NCBI GenBank assembly: GCA_023974075.1
Contig: JAMFTG010000066.1
Location: 62,001 to 126,000 of the forward strand
Direction: 5' to 3'
DNA length: 64,000 bases
Source: Chaenocephalus aceratus
Lineage: Eukaryota > Chordata > Actinopteri > Perciformes > Channichthyidae
In this document: positions 50,606 through 62,075 of the stretch, piece after piece
How the letters are laid out: every line of letters starts with the position of its first letter
How positions within the stretch are numbered: position 1 is the first letter of the stretch
Program-made: the position numbers and the translations under genes
The notes under the pieces: model-generated
Databases searched by the model: none
Seen by the model: the letters and a program-made list of their open reading frames with translations, nothing else
Told to the model about the DNA's origin: nothing

Positions 50606-51025
50606 ACAGTACGGCCCATTCCCAAACCGCCCCCTACACCCTACCCCTACACCCTACCCCTACACCCTACCCCTACACCCTACCCCTCCGTTTGCGCGTT
50701 CACGCGGAGGGTCCGTCATATTGAGGGCTGTTCCAAAGCAACGAGTGTGGAGCGGTGTGACACAATGAAAGATGTTTGGAGTTTTATTTGAGTTATTCAT
50801 TTAAACTTTTTGTCTAAGAGATGCTGATTTGAAACCGTTGTCACATACAGTTACGGCATTTCCTGTTTCTGCCGGAGAGAGGGGAGGCCGTCCAAAAGCT
50901 TGCTGCTGTGTTTACTCCCTCCATCTGACAGGAGGGAGCCTCGTTGAGCTGCGAGTGTGGCTACAGACGGAGTTCACTCCGTCACGGAGGGGTAGGGTCG
51001 AGGGAGTGGTTTGGGATTGGGCCTA
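50606..51025. mobile_element. MITE with C-rich, telomere-like termini
   Basis: The left end GGCCCATTCCCAAACCGCCC continues into four CCCTACACCCTAC-type units (to 50,690). The right end inverted reads GGCCCAATCCCAAACCACTCC then CGACCCTACCCCT. The two ends are inverted repeats of ~35 bp. No transposase. Exact borders and TSD not certain. Confidence 0.7.
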
Positions 51026-51317
51026 CATGTGAGAGCCTACGGACGATCTTTTCCATCCAATAACATATAGGGCCGCCCCTCCCTACAGGCCAATCACGCA
51101 GGCTGCATGGGGCCCCGCCTTGCACAGGGGGCCCCGCCCAGAGGGCCTCAGCTGCTGTGCGCAGTTCTCCGCGCACCCCCCGCTGACACGCAAGAGTGAG
51201 AGGTGACAAGGGGAGCACGTCTGTAACCCGACACCGTTGCAATGAATCGACATCTGACCAATCACGGCTTTGATACGGCCACTAGTGCAGGTGAAGAGAT
51301 GTCGGTGAAAAGACAGT

Positions 51318-52339
51318 AGGCTTGTTTGAGACACATTGCGGCTCGCCTCGAAAGTAGACGAAAGTAGCCGATCGCAGCCGGGGGAGGTCTCAAAAAGCTC
51401 GCCTGAAGTCGGACAGCTCGGAGACGGCTTCTTCATCTTCTTCTTCTTCTTCTTCTCTCGGTTTTTTGGCGGATTGCAAACAACTTTAAGGTGCATACCG
51501 CCACCTCCGGAGTCGGCTTGACTCGGTTTGCATTTATAAAGAATGCACAAATATGTTTAATCGTTAATGTCAGATATGTACTAAGTAAATACATTTGTTC
51601 CTGCTCAAGATTAGATTCAACTTTATTGTTATTGCACATATTACAGGTACTAAGACAACGAAATGCAGTTTAGCTTCTAACCAGGTGCAACAAGCAGCGA
51701 AGTGGAAAGTAATGTACACAATCTACAGAATAACATATAGAATGAATTGAATGATGAATAAACAGTGGGGTATGAATACACTATATATCAGCCTGTGAGC
51801 AGTATGAACAGTGTGTATGAATACACTAGATATCAGCCTGAGAGCAGTATGAACAGTGTGTATGAATATGCTAAGATATATAAAGTATGAAAACGGTAAG
51901 CAGTATAGTATAAAATATATAGATATGAATTTCATGATGATAAACATTGTGGAACAATGATGAAAAGTGGGAATGGATGTGGCCAGCGCCATATGGCTCT
52001 GGATGTGGCGACGTAAAACTGACACAAAACAACAACAAACTTTTGCCAGCCAATGGGAGAGTTTCATCAGCAGCACGTGGTAAAACCCACCAATGAGCGC
52101 TCAGCTCGAGATACCAGCGAGCCGTTTCCCATCAAGCATTTCGCTTCCGCAGCTCGTGGAGAGCAACTGCGCCAACTCGCCTCGCTCTCAAGGCTGCGGG
52201 CGTCTTTGTCCCGCGAGATTTCAAAGTCTCATGTGGGCGAGCCTCCAGAGCAAGTCGGACAAAATGACTAACCATCATGCAACGCACTAGCAAGACGTTG
52301 ATCGCAACTGCGCAGGTCTTGCTTGTCTCAAACAAGCCT
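51318..52339. mobile_element. DNA element with AGGCTTGTTTGAGAC termini
   Basis: Ends AGGCTTGTTTGAGACA at 51,318 and, inverted, at 52,339, with AGT on each side (51,315-51,317; 52,340-52,342), a possible 3-bp target duplication. The interior contains the TTC-rich repeat (51,431-51,510), a TTCAACTTTATTGTTATTGC retroposon-like block (51,611 on) and a ~45-bp tandem pair at 51,774-51,865. No transposase is seen. Confidence 0.7.
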
Positions 52340-52342
52340 AGT

Positions 52343-53164
52343 TTCAGTCCGGAGCAAAAAACAAAACGAGCATCACTCGAAGGTGGGTTATTGTATGAGT
52401 CAAATGTACAACTTGCGAATGTTGTATAAGTCAAATGGCCAATTGCCATATATATTAAAACATCAGCTGCAATTCACGACATGAAGAAGGCAGTCTCTGC
52501 AGAGCATATAGGCTAATGGAGATGCAGTTATTTCCAGCATTCTTTATTTAACATTCATTCAAGTATGTTATGCCTTTTATCTGCTAATGCACAGGAGGAA
52601 GAGTGATACACTGTCTGTCTATTGGCTTACAGAACAGTTAAAGTTTACAGCCTAAAAAACATGGAGCATTTTTTCCCCTTTTATTAATTTTTATGTCAAT
52701 TTGCACATTTCATGGTGATGCTCAGCCTCTCCCCTTAACTCCTAACAGTCATCATCATGTCAACCACAACACAGAGAAATACTGATGTGTGTAGTTGTTG
52801 ATACATTGCTGACAGAGGGAACTACATTTGAATACAGCTTTAAGAAATATCAGTTTTTGAGCATGTCATAAGCATGTTTTATCTTGACTATTACAACTAT
52901 ATTATAATACAAATAATATAGTATTTATATTATTGAATTGAATTTATGATTATTATTAGTAGAAGTAGTTTATTTGCATTAATTATATTTTAATCTTTTG
53001 AGGCTAGTATTTGGCAGGAAATGCAGACGTATTCACCTGTAAACGCATACTGAACGACATATATGCACATTTACCATTTACCTCACTGTATAAAAAAGTA
53101 ACTGTGTTGATAATAATAATAAAAAGGAATTATATTTGCAAAGTAGCCTACTTTGTTCCCAAAA
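52343..53164. other. AT-rich noncoding stretch
   Basis: No gene or repeat recognised. Confidence 0.5.
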
Positions 53165-53523
53165 AAAATATTTTCACTCCTGTCGGTTGAGGGGGGGGGG
53201 CCTCATCTCACAATGTCGCTTGGGGCTCCAAGTTGGCCCTGAATTGGTGCGATGTAAAAGCTGGTCTGCAGTTACTAGGGTTAGCTGTATCTTTCCCTGG
53301 CTTATTGAATGGTAGCACGACTGCTGTTTTCCACACACTTGGCATATCTCCTTCTTTCCAGATTTTATTGAAAGACTCAGCACTGTCAAAGAATAATTCT
53401 TCCTTACTCAGATATGTTTCTGTGTGGGGACGTTTACGACCCTAAGTCTGTTATCTCCCATAAGGAATGTGCTAATGCAGTCCAGATGTCGGGGATATCT
53501 TCAGTGTTCCCAGTGTTTACGCA
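53165..53523 (-). mobile_element. I/Nimb-like LINE reverse transcriptase fragment (distal part)
   Basis: Minus strand reads SFNKIWKEGDMPSVWKTAVV and LPFNKPGKDTANPSNCRPAF, the first fingers motif of the reverse transcriptase. It ends 3' at a G-run near 53,190. A probable LTR separates it from the upstream part at 54,000-54,725. Confidence 0.7.
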
Positions 53524-53893
53524 TGTGACGAAGGGAACTTCGTCACTATGGACTGACGGCTTCAGGCCGGGTAATATGGCACTTTATTAGTGCACAGTAT
53601 ATGTTGTCTGTGGCTGATGATTGTGTGCACCTGGTGTCCTGTGTTGTCTCCTCCCCCCTCACCTGTCTTGTTGTGCTGATTAGAGTGTGTGTATTTAGGC
53701 TCTGTTTCTCTGTCTGTTGAGAGGCTGGGTGTGTGTGTGAGATCCTTGTGGCTGCAGGATGTGTGAAAGGAGAACCGCAGGATTGAGGCGGTGAACTTTG
53801 TGCCCATGATTTTAATAAATGCCCACGTCGGGTTATATTTTTGGACGTTCTGCCTCCTTGCTTGGTCTGGGCCGCTCAACGGTCAGCTTCACA
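53524..53893 (+). mobile_element. Probable solo LTR inside the I-like LINE
   Basis: Begins TGTGACGAAGG and ends TTCACA, with ACGCA before and ACACA after (4 of 5 match). AATAAA at about 53,814. The bases from 53,894 to about 54,050 (with another AATAAA) may belong to a second LTR-like piece. Confidence 0.55.
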
Positions 53894-53997
53894 ACACACC
53901 ATCCCCCAATATGTGGATTAACTCTCTGTAAACTAAAGGTCTATTCGAGAGAGAGGCTGGTCAGATGTGACATGGCAACCCACCAGGGCAGTCAGAA

Positions 53998-54725
53998 TCT
54001 CTGGCCGTGTGACTTGTGATGTGAATTTCTCCGGTCGACACTTGTAAATAAACTTCAGTGTTTGACATCAAAGCTCCAACTCTCCTCGTGTCTCTCTGAG
54101 TCCTGACTCTCCATTGCTGCAGAAGTTTCCCTTACAAGCACCATTGTCATAGTTTCCATAGGTAACTGTCTAAACATAGCATAACATAGCTGGTCTTGTC
54201 CTGGGGCTGTGTATCTTGTGCCTTGTAAGGCTATTTTGAGTTCTGACATTGTAAATTCCACATCAAGAGCTTACCTATTATCCTGTCTCTTCTCCTTCAC
54301 ATTTTCATTCTCTGCTAGTAACTGCTGTTTTTGCTGCCTATGAATATCACTGAGATGCTCCCCACTATGTACTGCTGCATATCTGCCTTCTCTTTATCTG
54401 TCACTGCCAGCCTCTCCCCATCAACCAAAGCTGGAATTGTAATGGATTTCCTTTTCCCACTCATCCGCTTAAACATGGACCAGACATCACCTAATTGTAC
54501 TCCTCTGCCAATGGTAGAACAACATTCTCTCCATGTTCTCTTTTTTGTATATGTTATTGTCCTTCGAGCAGCTGCCCTTTTCCTTTGATACTCTATAACA
54601 TTATGTTATGACATGTTTGTCTTTAATTCTCGAAATGCATTATTTCGCTCTTTAATAGCCCTGCTGCATTCCTCATTCCACCATGGCACCACTTTCTTCC
54701 TACTGTTGACAGTTCTGCTGTGTAA
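53998..54725 (-). mobile_element. I/Nimb-like LINE, region between endonuclease and reverse transcriptase
   Basis: Minus strand reads KVVPWWNEECSRAIKERNNAF, RKRAAARRTITYTKK and, nearer 54,055-54,261, FTMSELKIALQGTRYTAPGQDQ followed by LCYAMFRQLP, the standard lead-in to the reverse transcriptase. Frames are broken. Confidence 0.7.
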
Positions 54726-54734
54726 GTGGCCGTG

Positions 54735-55712
54735 TCAGACCTGACCTTTACCTCACCTACCTCTATTAACTAATCTCTTCTCATCCTGCACCTGTCCGCC
54801 GTAACCTCCGTTCCCTCTCCTCATTTGCCTCATCGGTGCTCTCAGCCCTCCCTTCCTCTGACTCGTTCCAACTCCTGCCTCCAAACTCTGCTGCAGAAAC
54901 TCTCCTCTCTACTCTCTCATCCTCTCTGGACTCTCTCTGTCCTCTCACATCTCGGAAGGCTCCTCAGTCCCCTCCTGCTCCCTGGCTAAATGACGCACTG
55001 CGTGCTAATAGAACCGTCCTTCGGGCAGCAGAGCGGAAACGGTGGAAATCCAAACACCGTGACGACCTCCTAACCTATCGGGCTCTCCTCTCCTCTTTCT
55101 CTGCTTCGATCTCTCAGGCAAAAAGCATTTTCTTTCAAGATAAGATCCAATCTTCCTATTCCAATCCCAAAAAACTATTTTCCATCTTCTCCACCCTCTT
55201 GGACCCTCCCAAAGCCCCTCCCCCCTCCTGTCAAGCGACTTTGTTAACCACTTTGTTAACCGGCACGTGCACTCCGCTCTGCATCAGCCAAACGGCTCGC
55301 TACACCCTCGCTGCGAGGGGGACCCAAGTTCCCATCAGCTAAAACACGTGGGTTTGCTATCCTGGCTCCAAAATGGTGGAATGAGCTCCCCATTGACATC
55401 AGGACGGCAGAAAGCTTACACACCTTCCGGACTGAAAACTCATCTCTTTCGACTCCACCTCGAGCGATAGAACTATTAACAAAGAACTGTTAACAGAGCA
55501 CTTATATACTAATAAAGCACTTATATACTAATAAAGGGCTGGCTTACCTAAAGCCAGTTGAGTAGCACTTGAAATGTTTTTGCTTTATGAAACCTGATGT
55601 TCTTATATGACTCTGTTTTCTTCAAGGTTGTGTCTTCCTGGTCGAATGTACTTATTGTAAGTCGCTTTGGATAAAAGCGTCAGCTAAATGCAATGTAAAG
55701 TAATGTAATATA
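54735..55712 (+). mobile_element. L2/Rex1-like LINE, internally deleted
   Basis: The post-endonuclease linker (APWLNDALRANRTVLRAAERK, KSIFFQDKIQSSYSNPKKLF) runs to about 55,250 and then jumps to the ORF2 C-terminus (PKWWNELPIDIRTAESLHTF region in a shifted frame, LKTHLFRLHLER, about 55,360-55,470). The reverse transcriptase is deleted. The 3' end has GTCGCTTTGGATAAAAGCGTC and a (TGTAA)n tail, shared with the SINE at 9,211. Confidence 0.82.
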
Positions 55713-55863
55713 AAGCTTACCATTGATAAAAAGATGCTAAATTGGCTGTGAATGGAAAGGATGTATGTTTCCTTCTTGTTGTTTCAGGCATATGAAACCA
55801 GGCATGTGAAACTAGATGGAACATTCTGAATATTTGACCTATACACACACACACATTCTAGAT

Positions 55864-57114
55864 CAGGGGTCGGCAACAGGCGGACTGTGGTCCGGATCCG
55901 GACCCAGACGCCAACCTATACGGACCCGGACCTATAATCAATACATTAATAGGGGATTTCAATTTTGACGGGGCGATTCTATTTTAACCGCCGCCGACAG
56001 GGGGCGAAAGAGACGAGTGAGCGATACAGGGAGAGAAACACAGAAGAAGAGATGTGAGCGCGGCAGAGAGGAAAGTGAGTGAAGAGAATAATTAGCGATA
56101 CAGGGAGAGAAGACGGAGAGGAGAGTGAACATGCGTGTTAGCGGCAGACAGGGAGAGACAAATAATGACACATGGCGCTCTCCAAGAAGAGGAAAGTAAA
56201 CAGTGAGAACAGAGCTTTTAACCCTGAGTGGACTCGTTCATGTTCATCCTGCCCACTGGGAGCACAGAGCCAGTGTGTCTCATTTGTTCAGAGACCGTGG
56301 CGCTCATTAAAAGTGCCAACACGCCTCTATGAGACAAAACACAAAGTGTTTGACCAAACATTCCCTCTCAAGTCAGAACTGAGTCACAAAAAATAAGCAG
56401 TCTCAGAGCCCAATATGATCAGTCCACCTGGATCAAATTAAAACTAAATATCGTTCCAGGGCAGGCTAACCGAGGCTAACCAATGAGCACCTGCATGTGT
56501 GTGAGAATGGCCCTGACACCATTTCAGCCCAGATTTAAACTCCTGGCAGGACAAGCTCCAGCTCAATTCTCGCTCTGAATAAAAAAAAAGTGAGTGAGGG
56601 ACTGCAATATAAGAGGGAAAGAGAAACTTTAAAACTGTTAAATTGTTATGATGTAAAGACTGATATTGTTCTATAATCGTCTGAAACTGTTAAGTCATGA
56701 TGTGAAACGGTTAACAAAGAAAAAGGGACACTCAAGCTGCTGCTACACTTTATTTTATTTATCTAAAATTAAGCACTTTTAAGATGCACATATTTTCAAA
56801 AGCTATTTTATTTATTTTCTCTATTTTATTTTTAAATGCAGCCCGAGAGGAACATTACACATATCCACAGTATTTACTGTATATCTGTATAGTTCAATGT
56901 TAATTGACAATAAATATTGTTGTTTTTGAATTGTACTTTCTTTATTTGATTGGCAGTCAGTTGCTGATTACATGCAGACGTTGATAAAGCTGCAGCTACT
57001 TCAATATATATCACACTAATTCATAAAGCAAGTTAGACATTTTGATGTTCTGTACCTTTGCATGGGGACATTTTCTCTAACTGGACCTCGTTGAATGTTA
57101 GTTGAATACCCCTG
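55864..57114 (+). mobile_element. hAT element, internal deletion derivative, 8-bp TSD
   Basis: CAGGGGTCGGCAAC starts it and ATACCCCTG ends it; TTCTAGAT flanks both sides (55,856-55,863; 57,115-57,122). It keeps only the start of a transposase (56,172-56,396). The region 56,210-57,114 is inverted at 48,793-49,733. Confidence 0.95.
56172..56396 (+). pseudogene. N-terminal remnant of a hAT transposase (ZBED/GTF2IRD2-like)
   Basis: Opens MALSKKRKVNSENRAFNPEW and ends RLYETKHKVFDQTFPLKSEL before a stop at 56,394-56,396. This is the beginning of the transposases related to vertebrate ZBED and GTF2IRD2-type proteins: a basic start, a BED-like finger with CSSC and the H of YETKH, then VFDQTFPLKSE. 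The rest of the ~600-residue protein is deleted. Small changes in the finger (missing residues around the second cysteine pair) show decay. The same start is damaged in the inverted fragment near 49,600-49,730. Confidence 0.8.
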
Positions 57115-57393
57115 TTCTAGATGGTGCAATAAAAGCGTAACAGTTCCAGCTACCATGCCAGAGGCGGCGCTAGGGGGTGGCTACTTGGGCTCAAGCCCCG
57201 GATGTTTTCTGAAAAGCCCCGGATGTTTCACTTAAAAAAATAAAAAATAAATGTAATTTTTTTTTTTTGAAAATGTCTCGGGAGTAATGTGCAGTACCGG
57301 AGTCCACCAGAGAGGCAGCCGCTGCGCGACATTAGCCTGCGTACTGCGTAGCCTTCCCTGCCCTGAAGAAGAAGTGATCCTTCCTAGTGCCTG

Positions 57394-57463
57394 ATGAGTT
57401 TTAAGCTAATAGCCTATAAAGTTATGGATATTAGAAAGTTATTTTCATCGAAGCAGGCGCCAC

Positions 57464-57524
<61 letters not shown>

Positions 57525-57576
57525 CAACAATGTCATCAGCAGCAGTGAAGAAATGGATGATGTTTCAGGTTTGTGA
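57394..57576 (+). pseudogene. hAT transposase N-terminus with a poly-alanine run
   Basis: A likely true start is ATG at 57,424: MDIRKLFSSKQAPQ, then about 18 alanines encoded by (GCA)n at 57,464-57,518, then TDNNVISSSEEMDDVSGL and a stop. MDIR(K/N)FF-type openings followed by an acidic serine-rich stretch are typical of TTF-finger/ZMYM-like hAT transposases. The rest of the transposase is missing. The trinucleotide tract is an expanded repeat within the old coding sequence. Confidence 0.6.
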
Positions 57577-57671
57577 ATCTAATGGTGATATCTGCACTCT
57601 GGCTGACTGAGTAAGAATTGAAAAAGAGTGATGTACTGTAACGTTAATCTTATAGCTAGTAAACATGGAGT

Positions 57672-57920
57672 AACCAAGGCAAGGCAAGTTTATTTATATA
57701 GCATCTTTCAACACAAGGCAATTCAAGGTGCTTTACAAAAATGAAAGACATTCAGACAAAGGCATTTAAAAACAGTAAAAGATAATAAAAGAAACATTAA
57801 AAGAAAAAATACATAAATACAAAGTTACAGTGCAGTTTAAGATATGAATAGTTCACACAGAAGTTCCACTTTACTGATGAACACAACAGCTCAGTTTAAA
57901 TTAAAAGCAGCGACAAAAAG
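57672..57920 (-). mobile_element. Retroposon 3' end with (TTGCC)n tail
   Basis: Read in minus it ends AGTGCTATATAAATAAACTTGCCTTGCC. The same sequence occurs in both arms of the foldback element. Probably the 3' end of a LINE or SINE family. Confidence 0.7.
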
Positions 57921-58019
57921 ATAAACCACACTAAGTCAATACCCTTATATGTTAGTATGTATACAGAACATGACTAAAAATTATCCTAAGATGTAACGTT
58001 AACCCTTCATACCTCAGTC

Positions 58020-58853
58020 TACTTTTAAGACACTAAAATAACGTATTCCAATTTTTATTTTGTTTTCGCGCGTGGAATTATACCGGCTCTCGTTTCAGTA
58101 CACATAACAACGGAACCATAGCAACGGAACTGACAGGCAACACTCTGAATCCGATTGGCTGTGACTGCATCCACTCAGAGTGCCCGATTCAGAAACATGA
58201 CTCTTACACTCTTTACGTCACAAACAAAGATGGTGGATGAGAATAGATCTATAAAACGATAAGCAATGCGCAGTGGATCGGAAGAGGACGGTGTGTCGGC
58301 GTTGTTCGATAGCGGTGCGGTATGCTAATGGGAACACACGCCAAACATGCTAAATCACATCAGAAGGCATCACCCAGATTTGCCAATCACCGGAGCCCAA
58401 AGATAACAGCAGTTCAACAGCTGATCCCCGCTGTTTTTAAGAAGCCAATAGACATGAAAGCCGAGAGACCAAAATAAATAACGGAAGCTTTTGGCATATT
58501 TTTTCAACGACTTGAAACACTTTCTTATTATTTATCATGTAATATTTTCAAGACATTCTTTTTAGTTTTACAGCTTGATGAAACCTTTTTGTTTGACATC
58601 AGCCATTATAGATAATATGGCCATCTGAGTGTTTGTGGTTTGTTTTTAACTGTTTAATACAGTTAATTATTCAAAATGTCAGAGTTCCTTATTTTTAAAC
58701 TGAAACTTGCACTACTGTTCAAAAGTAAATAACAACAAACCTGGAATTATGCATTTGGGACTTTTTTTTGCTTTTTCTTGTTGTACCGAACCGTGACCCC
58801 CAAACCAAGGTACGAACCGAACCGTGACTTCTGTGAACTGTTACACCCCTAGT
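58020..58853 (+). mobile_element. ZBED-type hAT remnant
   Basis: 58,330-58,400 reads NHIRRHHPDLPITGAQR, the second half of a BED finger, and the end GTGAACTGTTACACCCCTA is a typical terminus of these elements. Catalytic region absent; the left end is not clear. Confidence 0.6.
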
Positions 58854-59800
58854 CCCCGGTGTTCCAGGGAACTCACCAAGTGTCAGAAAACACAACCCTC
58901 TCTCTTTTCCTCCATACCCCCCAAATCTCTAAAAACGGGGCTGCAACGGATCTGATACAGACTGATCTTGAATTATTTTCTACGTCACAGAAGTGGTGCT
59001 CCGCTTATTGGTCAATTCTCCACCTATCAGGGGAATGTGGGGTTGGGCTACGGCCGGCCATTGCGCTGGAGACGCTGTAGTACATATGCCAGGCCTGTAA
59101 GTGGCGCTGTAGTCTGCCACAAAAGCAGCGAAGAAGACTTCCCGCGCATGGTTGCCCTTCTGTTTATACTCTGCTCTGGCTCTTTTTCTCCCTCCCCGAG
59201 GCAAGCGTTTGCTCCCTCGCTGTAATTCTCTCTGGTTAGTCCACCAGCAGATGACAAACACCCTCCTCTCCGGCTCTTCCAAGGAACGAGGGGACCGTGC
59301 GGCAGAGTTTCAGTTAGATTTGTATTTCGCCGGTCAACATGTCCGTTAAAGTTTAAATCTTCCGGACAAAATTAGAAAAGTGCCGGTCAAAGGTCTTCTT
59401 TGTTATTTATTGAGCTTTAAAACAAATGAATAACGACTCTATATAATAATATAAGAATAAAACACGGAGGACGGAGATCTCTTTTTCTCCCCCTCTTCTC
59501 CCCACTGCAGCCCAGCAGCTGATCTCAAAGCACGCTCCCCTCTCCTGCAGGGGGGCGTGGTGCAGCTCACAGAATCAGCCCCCTGCAAAAACAGCGCTGG
59601 AAAGAGCAAATAGAGTGAAATGAGGCATGGCTAAAATGCAGGATCTGTTTGGTGTTTTGAAAGAAAAACTATTTATATACTTTATATAGGTATGGCCCTA
59701 CACTATATTGTTCAAATATAGCATGATATGTTCCCTTTAAGGTATTATTAAGGTAGGGTTAATGTTGCTCTCAAAGTGCACCAGATTGATGCTTTTAACT
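58854..59800. other. Unassigned sequence inside the hAT element
   Basis: Several short ORFs on both strands without recognisable domains; may include a further MITE (ATAGGTATGGCCCTACACTATATTG region near 59,690). Confidence 0.4.
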
Positions 59801-59996
59801 TCAATATTTAAAAAAAAATCTTCCCGGGGGGAGCATGCCCCCGGACCCCCCTAGAGGAGGCGACGACCCCCCCTAAAGAATGTTTGGTCCACCCCCCACT
59901 TGTAAAAAAAAATAGCACTTGGCACCCCCCCCCCCCAACAACTCCTGGGCTAAGCCCCGGATCTCCTACAATCCTAAATCCGCCTCTGTACCATGC

Positions 59997-60924
59997 AGAG
60001 AAGGCGCTTGTGGTTTTTGACACCTTGAGAGCGGTTACAGCGGGTATGAAGACAATGAGGCACAGGATGCAGGCGACCTACGCACAGATTCAAATCAACT
60101 TCCTGGGCCAGCGAATCGTAGAGACAAGCTGCCCATATTTGTCTCTGTTAATAAATGAAATCTCTGTTAATGAATTAAAGTACAACGTTTGCATATATGA
60201 TATCGAAATGTTTAAAGAAAATGATTTGATTCTAAAGTCATGACATTGACAATGTGTTCTGCTTTCATGAACATTTTTCATATTCCCTCTCTTTAAAATT
60301 ACATATCATGACTATAAGTTTGTATTTGTTTAATTTTTAAACCTTACATTTTTTAATGTTCAATAATTAAAAGTTGAACAGTTGTGAGCTCTATTAGAGG
60401 GAAAGGGGGAGACCACCTGACGAAGAGAGAGAGGAGGAAGAAGACTATAAAGAAGAATGGAGAAGAAGAAACGGGGCTTCTTGGAGGAAGTTTTCTGGGC
60501 TTGGGCTCTTTTAGACCGCTTTAGGATTTGACTTGTGAACCTGTTGCTATTGTATTTTGACTTGGTGTCTTTATTGTTTTTTAAGGATTCTTTTTAATCC
60601 TCAATTTTTGTTAAAACCTTAATAAATCCGGTTTGTATATATTTTATTTTAACTTTTATTCTTAGAAGCTTCCTGCTGTTAAACATAGCCCCCCCCTTAA
60701 CTTCAAATAATACAGAATGTCCTCTGTCAACTCTCTTCTATCCTCTATCGGTGAAATATTCCTTACATTCTGTCCAAAATTCTAGTAAATATGATATTTT
60801 ACAGATAAAACAAATAGCAGTCGTTCTGCTTTAGATTTCCAGATGTAGTTCATTCTGATGAAACACGAACATCCAGCTGCGGCTCAACATCTGTCTCGAC
60901 TCTGGAGTTGACCTCTTTGCAGGA
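59997..60924. other. Noncoding or unassigned
   Basis: A short open frame at 60,000-60,243 (AVTAGMKTMRHRMQATYAQIQ) has no recognised domain and begins in the hAT element. An RT-like or exon identity cannot be supported. An AATAAATCC motif at 60,621 may be a poly(A) signal. Confidence 0.4.
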
Positions 60925-61006
60925 TTAATGGCACGTGTCGAGAGGGAGAGGAGGATCATGGGAAAAAGAGGCCGTCCTGCCATGACACCACTGAGGATAC
61001 GAAGGG
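60925..61006 (+). other. Possible exon with an AT-hook-like motif
   Basis: A TTTGCAG acceptor (60,918-60,924) is followed by an open stretch reading MARVERERRIMGKRGRPAM and then a GGGTAAAAA possible donor near 61,006. The KRGRPAM core resembles an AT hook. The exon is short and could be chance or part of a repeat; no neighbouring exon is seen. Confidence 0.25.
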
Positions 61007-61009
61007 TAA

Positions 61010-61731
61010 AAACCTATTTCCAATTCCTGACACCATATTGATCAGATTTCTGACTTGTTCCTCAGATTAGGGACATTTTCAGATCCAAAAAATTGTTTAT
61101 TCAGTATTCTGAGAAAAACTATTGACATTTTTTATTTTCAGAATGTTTTTCATTTTCAATATTTGTTCAAAAAGATTTGATTCGAGATTTTCTTTTACAA
61201 TTTGTAGTTCTGACCACAACAATTTTTTTCACTTGTTTGTTTCCCTATTCTTCCTTAGTTTTCTTTGAGTGCTGTCAGAAATAAATTCATGAATGTAGAG
61301 CCAGGTAGTGAACAGCAGATGGCGACAAACACCAGCTTTTCTCAGGAACAGATTTACCTGTGCAAAAGGAAAATCACAACCGGAAATTCCTTCCTTCTAT
61401 TTGATTGTTTATCTATTATTATTTATCACATATATGCATTTATCTTGTATTTTTGTAGCCCATTTCCTTACATATTGCGTTGTCCCATTCATTTGAACGC
61501 AACAGTTTTGTTCCCATTCATTCCCCGTTTTATCTTAATTTTAGTTTACATTTCTTTGCACAAATTAAAATACACATAAGTAACCAATACAAAATGATCT
61601 ACAGTGCAGGAAGCGGCAGAAAACCCCATTTAAATAATAAATATAATCTACAAATGTGTTTATGATGTTATACAGAATGCAATATTATAAAACATTTCTA
61701 AAAAGCTTTATTCTGAAGGTACTCTATCCAG
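61010..61731. other. AT-rich noncoding stretch
   Basis: Short ORFs only (61,265-61,665), hydrophobic and without family features. Confidence 0.5.
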
Positions 61732-61739
61732 TGACGTCA
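61732..61739. promoter_or_regulatory. CRE-type palindrome TGACGTCA upstream of the signal-peptide exon
   Basis: A perfect cAMP-response-element palindrome 270 bp before the ATG at 62,009. A second copy lies in intron 1 at 63,183-63,190. Role is inferred from sequence and position. Confidence 0.4.
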
Positions 61740-62008
61740 TCAAGGTGTTATTCAGGTGACTCTTACCTGACTAACTAACAAACACACGCGCTTCCTGGAG
61801 CGAGGATGTGATTCAGACAAATTCATCTGAGAATCGGGAACTTGAGTGAAGAGGAACTCCACATGGTGTTTAGAAAAACCCTCCGTTTCTAACATGTTTT
61901 TATAAAGTTCGTTTTTACTTAAATGTTGTTATCCTCTCCGTGTTGAGGAGGAAGTCGTTTTTACGGTTTTTTACGGTGTTTAGTCTCTTAGTTTGAAGGC
62001 CTGTCAAC

Positions 62009-62075
62009 ATGCTCCTGGTCGGTGGTGCGTTCACGGCCCTGCTGCTTCTGCTCTCTGGACTTTCTGCTGCTTTTG
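62009..62075 (+). CDS. First coding exon of a secreted or type I membrane protein gene
   Basis: ATG at 62,009 opens MLLVGGAFTALLLLLSGLSAAF, a textbook signal peptide with a leucine-rich core and small residues (SAA) at a likely cleavage site, and the exon ends after the first base of the next codon at a GTAAGT donor (62,076). A phase-1 split just after the signal peptide is usual for genes whose next exon is an immunoglobulin-type or other extracellular module. The rest of the gene must lie beyond 64,000. Identity cannot be told from 22 residues. The upstream 270 bp is repeat-free with a CRE motif, consistent with a promoter and 5' UTR. Confidence 0.75.

Larger units (their letters stand above)
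57159..59988 (+). mobile_element. hAT element with 8-bp TSD and nested insertions
   Basis: Ends CAGAGGCGG and CCGCCTCTG; TACCATGC flanks both (57,151-57,158; 59,989-59,996). The subterminal AAGCCCCGGAT occurs at both ends. It contains the transposase start at 57,394, a retroposon 3' end (57,672-57,920), a ZBED-type hAT remnant (58,020-58,853) and unassigned sequence 58,854-59,800. It starts 44 bp after the end of the previous hAT element. Confidence 0.93.

Noticed and set aside
50630..50695. Interstitial telomere repeat
   Set aside because: The units are CCCTACACCCTAC rather than CCCTAA and lie in a MITE terminus with an inverted partner.
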